A stretch of DNA of 64,000 bases, taken from NCBI RefSeq assembly GCF_016735695.1, contig NZ_JAERQD010000006.1, forward strand, positions 124,001 through 188,000. Direction: 5' to 3'. Source of the stretch: Microvirga zambiensis WSM3693. GTDB lineage: Bacteria > Pseudomonadota > Alphaproteobacteria > Rhizobiales > Beijerinckiaceae. The notes beneath the pieces are model-generated. The model saw nothing but the letters and a program-made list of their open reading frames with translations, did not search any database and had not been told where the DNA came from. Made by a program: the position numbers and the translations under genes. Of this stretch, positions 63,218-64,000 are shown in pieces. Each line of letters opens with the position of its first letter. Positions within the stretch are counted from its first letter, which is position 1.

Positions 63218-64000
63218 TCAGGAGCGGGCAGGCTTTGCCGGTTCCTGACGCTTGAGCGCATTGATCAGCTCGCCGAGGGCGACGAAGTCGTTCTTGCGGG
63301 TCGAGGTCCGGCGCCAGGCGAGGCCGACAATGCGCATCGGCGCGTCCTCCGGAAACTCGATCAGCGCGACGCGCTGCCGGTCGACCTCGCTCTTCGCACA
63401 GATCTCCGGCAGGAGCGTGATGCCGTGACCGGCCGCCACCATCTGCATGATGGTGGTGAGCGAGGCAGCGCCGAGAGCCTTGCGGGCCTGCATGTTGGCG
63501 ATGTGGCAGAACTGCAGGGCCTGATCGCGCAGGCAATGGCCCTCCTCCAGAAGAAGCAGCCGCTCCTGCTCGATCCGGGCGCGCAGATCCCCGGTCGCCC
63601 AATCATGCGCCGTCTGGCTCTGCACCGCGATGAGGAAGCGATCCTCGAACAGGGCCATGGTTTCGAGCTGCGGCTGCTGCAGCGGCAGGGCGAGCAGCAC
63701 CGCGTCGAGCTCGCCGCGGGTCAATTCCTCCACGAGGGCGCTCGTCTGCGTCTCGCGGATCTGCAGGTCGAGCGCCGGATATTGCCTTCCCACCTCCGTC
63801 AGGATGTCAGGCAGAAGATAGGGAGCAATCGAGGGGATGATGCCGAGGCGCAGGGGCCCGGTCAGGACGCCGTGGTGCTGGTGCGCATAATCGGACAATT
63901 CCCGCACCTGATTCAGGATCGTTTCCGCCCGGGCGGCGATTTCCTGCCCCATGGGAGTCAACGCAACGAAGTTTCCCTTGCGCTCGACGAGTTCCACGTC
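63218..64000 (-). CDS. oxyR: OxyR-type LysR regulator, truncated by window end
   Basis: The visible 261 codons give the end of the DNA-binding linker (MELVERKGNFVALTPMGQEIAARAETIL) and the full effector domain. LLLLEEGHCLRDQALQFCHIAN has two cysteines eight residues apart, matching the OxyR redox pair (C199 and C208 in E. coli), so this is a peroxide-sensing activator. The start codon and most of the helix-turn-helix lie beyond position 64000. It is convergent with the YeeE/YedE transporter gene. Confidence 0.9.
   Translation of the reverse strand, partial: DVELVERKGNFVALTPMGQEIAARAETILNQVRELSDYAHQHHGVLTGPLRLGIIPSIAPYLLPDILTEVGRQYPALDLQIRETQTSALVEELTRGELDAVLLALPLQQPQLETMALFEDRFLIAVQSQTAHDWATGDLRARIEQERLLLLEEGHCLRDQALQFCHIANMQARKALGAASLTTIMQMVAAGHGITLLPEICAKSEVDRQRVALIEFPEDAPMRIVGLAWRRTSTRKNDFVALGELINALKRQEPAKPARS

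Overview
The window is ordinary-looking chromosomal DNA from a GC-rich alphaproteobacterium. Protein types and repeats fit the Hyphomicrobiales/Rhizobiales (Microvirga, Methylobacterium or Bosea-like); the genus is an inference from general resemblance, not from a search. Supporting traits are the FrcBCA-type sugar ABC transporter beside an RpiR-controlled iol locus, minCDE preceded by a CtrA-type TTAA-N7-TTAA box, and many palindromic REP-like repeats at gene ends. I see no transposase, integrase, phage gene, CRISPR array or rRNA operon. There is one tRNA, tRNA-Arg(CCG).

Layout. 1-3001: the tail of one gene with its terminator, a ThDP enzyme and transaldolase. 3269-8330: a LysR regulator divergent from a valine/isobutyrate catabolic operon (mmsA, acyl-CoA dehydrogenase, small membrane protein, mmsB). 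8566-23280: mixed housekeeping, with an O-antigen-ligase-like protein, M20 amidohydrolase, lactate permease, RibA, secreted proteins, an SLC13 permease, a CAP lipoprotein, an HI0933-type flavoprotein and RecQ. 23502-36345: a myo-inositol locus. It has an FrcBCA-like ABC transporter plus Gfo/Idh dehydrogenase on the minus strand, a divergent RpiR repressor, and iolG divergent from iolC-iolD-iolE-iolB. GGAA-N6-TTCC-type palindromes sit in both divergent promoter regions. 36400-50500: many small, secreted or hypothetical genes, including a Gly/His-rich low-complexity protein, two DMT transporters, a CelD-like acetyltransferase, TerC, rsmC-rsuA, a cold-shock gene and RlpA. 50643-54390: a secreted NTF2-like protein overlapping a membrane-anchored degenerate nuclease-like protein, then minCDE on the other strand. 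54767-57532: an orphan TAXI-type solute receptor and a coiled-coil/Sel1-like secreted protein. 57937-64000: a cluster with a sulfur/redox flavour (XRE-cupin regulator, GNAT, TauE/SafE exporter, cysK divergent from a YeeE/YedE thiosulfate-type transporter, OxyR cut by the window end).

No wholly new multi-gene system stood out. The most useful signals are regulatory: the CtrA-type box at minC, a shared TCCAATAT palindrome half-site at the XRE-cupin gene and at the cysK/YeeE intergenic region, paired operator candidates at iolC, a probable AUU start codon for a DMT transporter, and composite REP pairs, one of them inside the iol operon. All functional calls come from reading motifs by eye; no database search was run.
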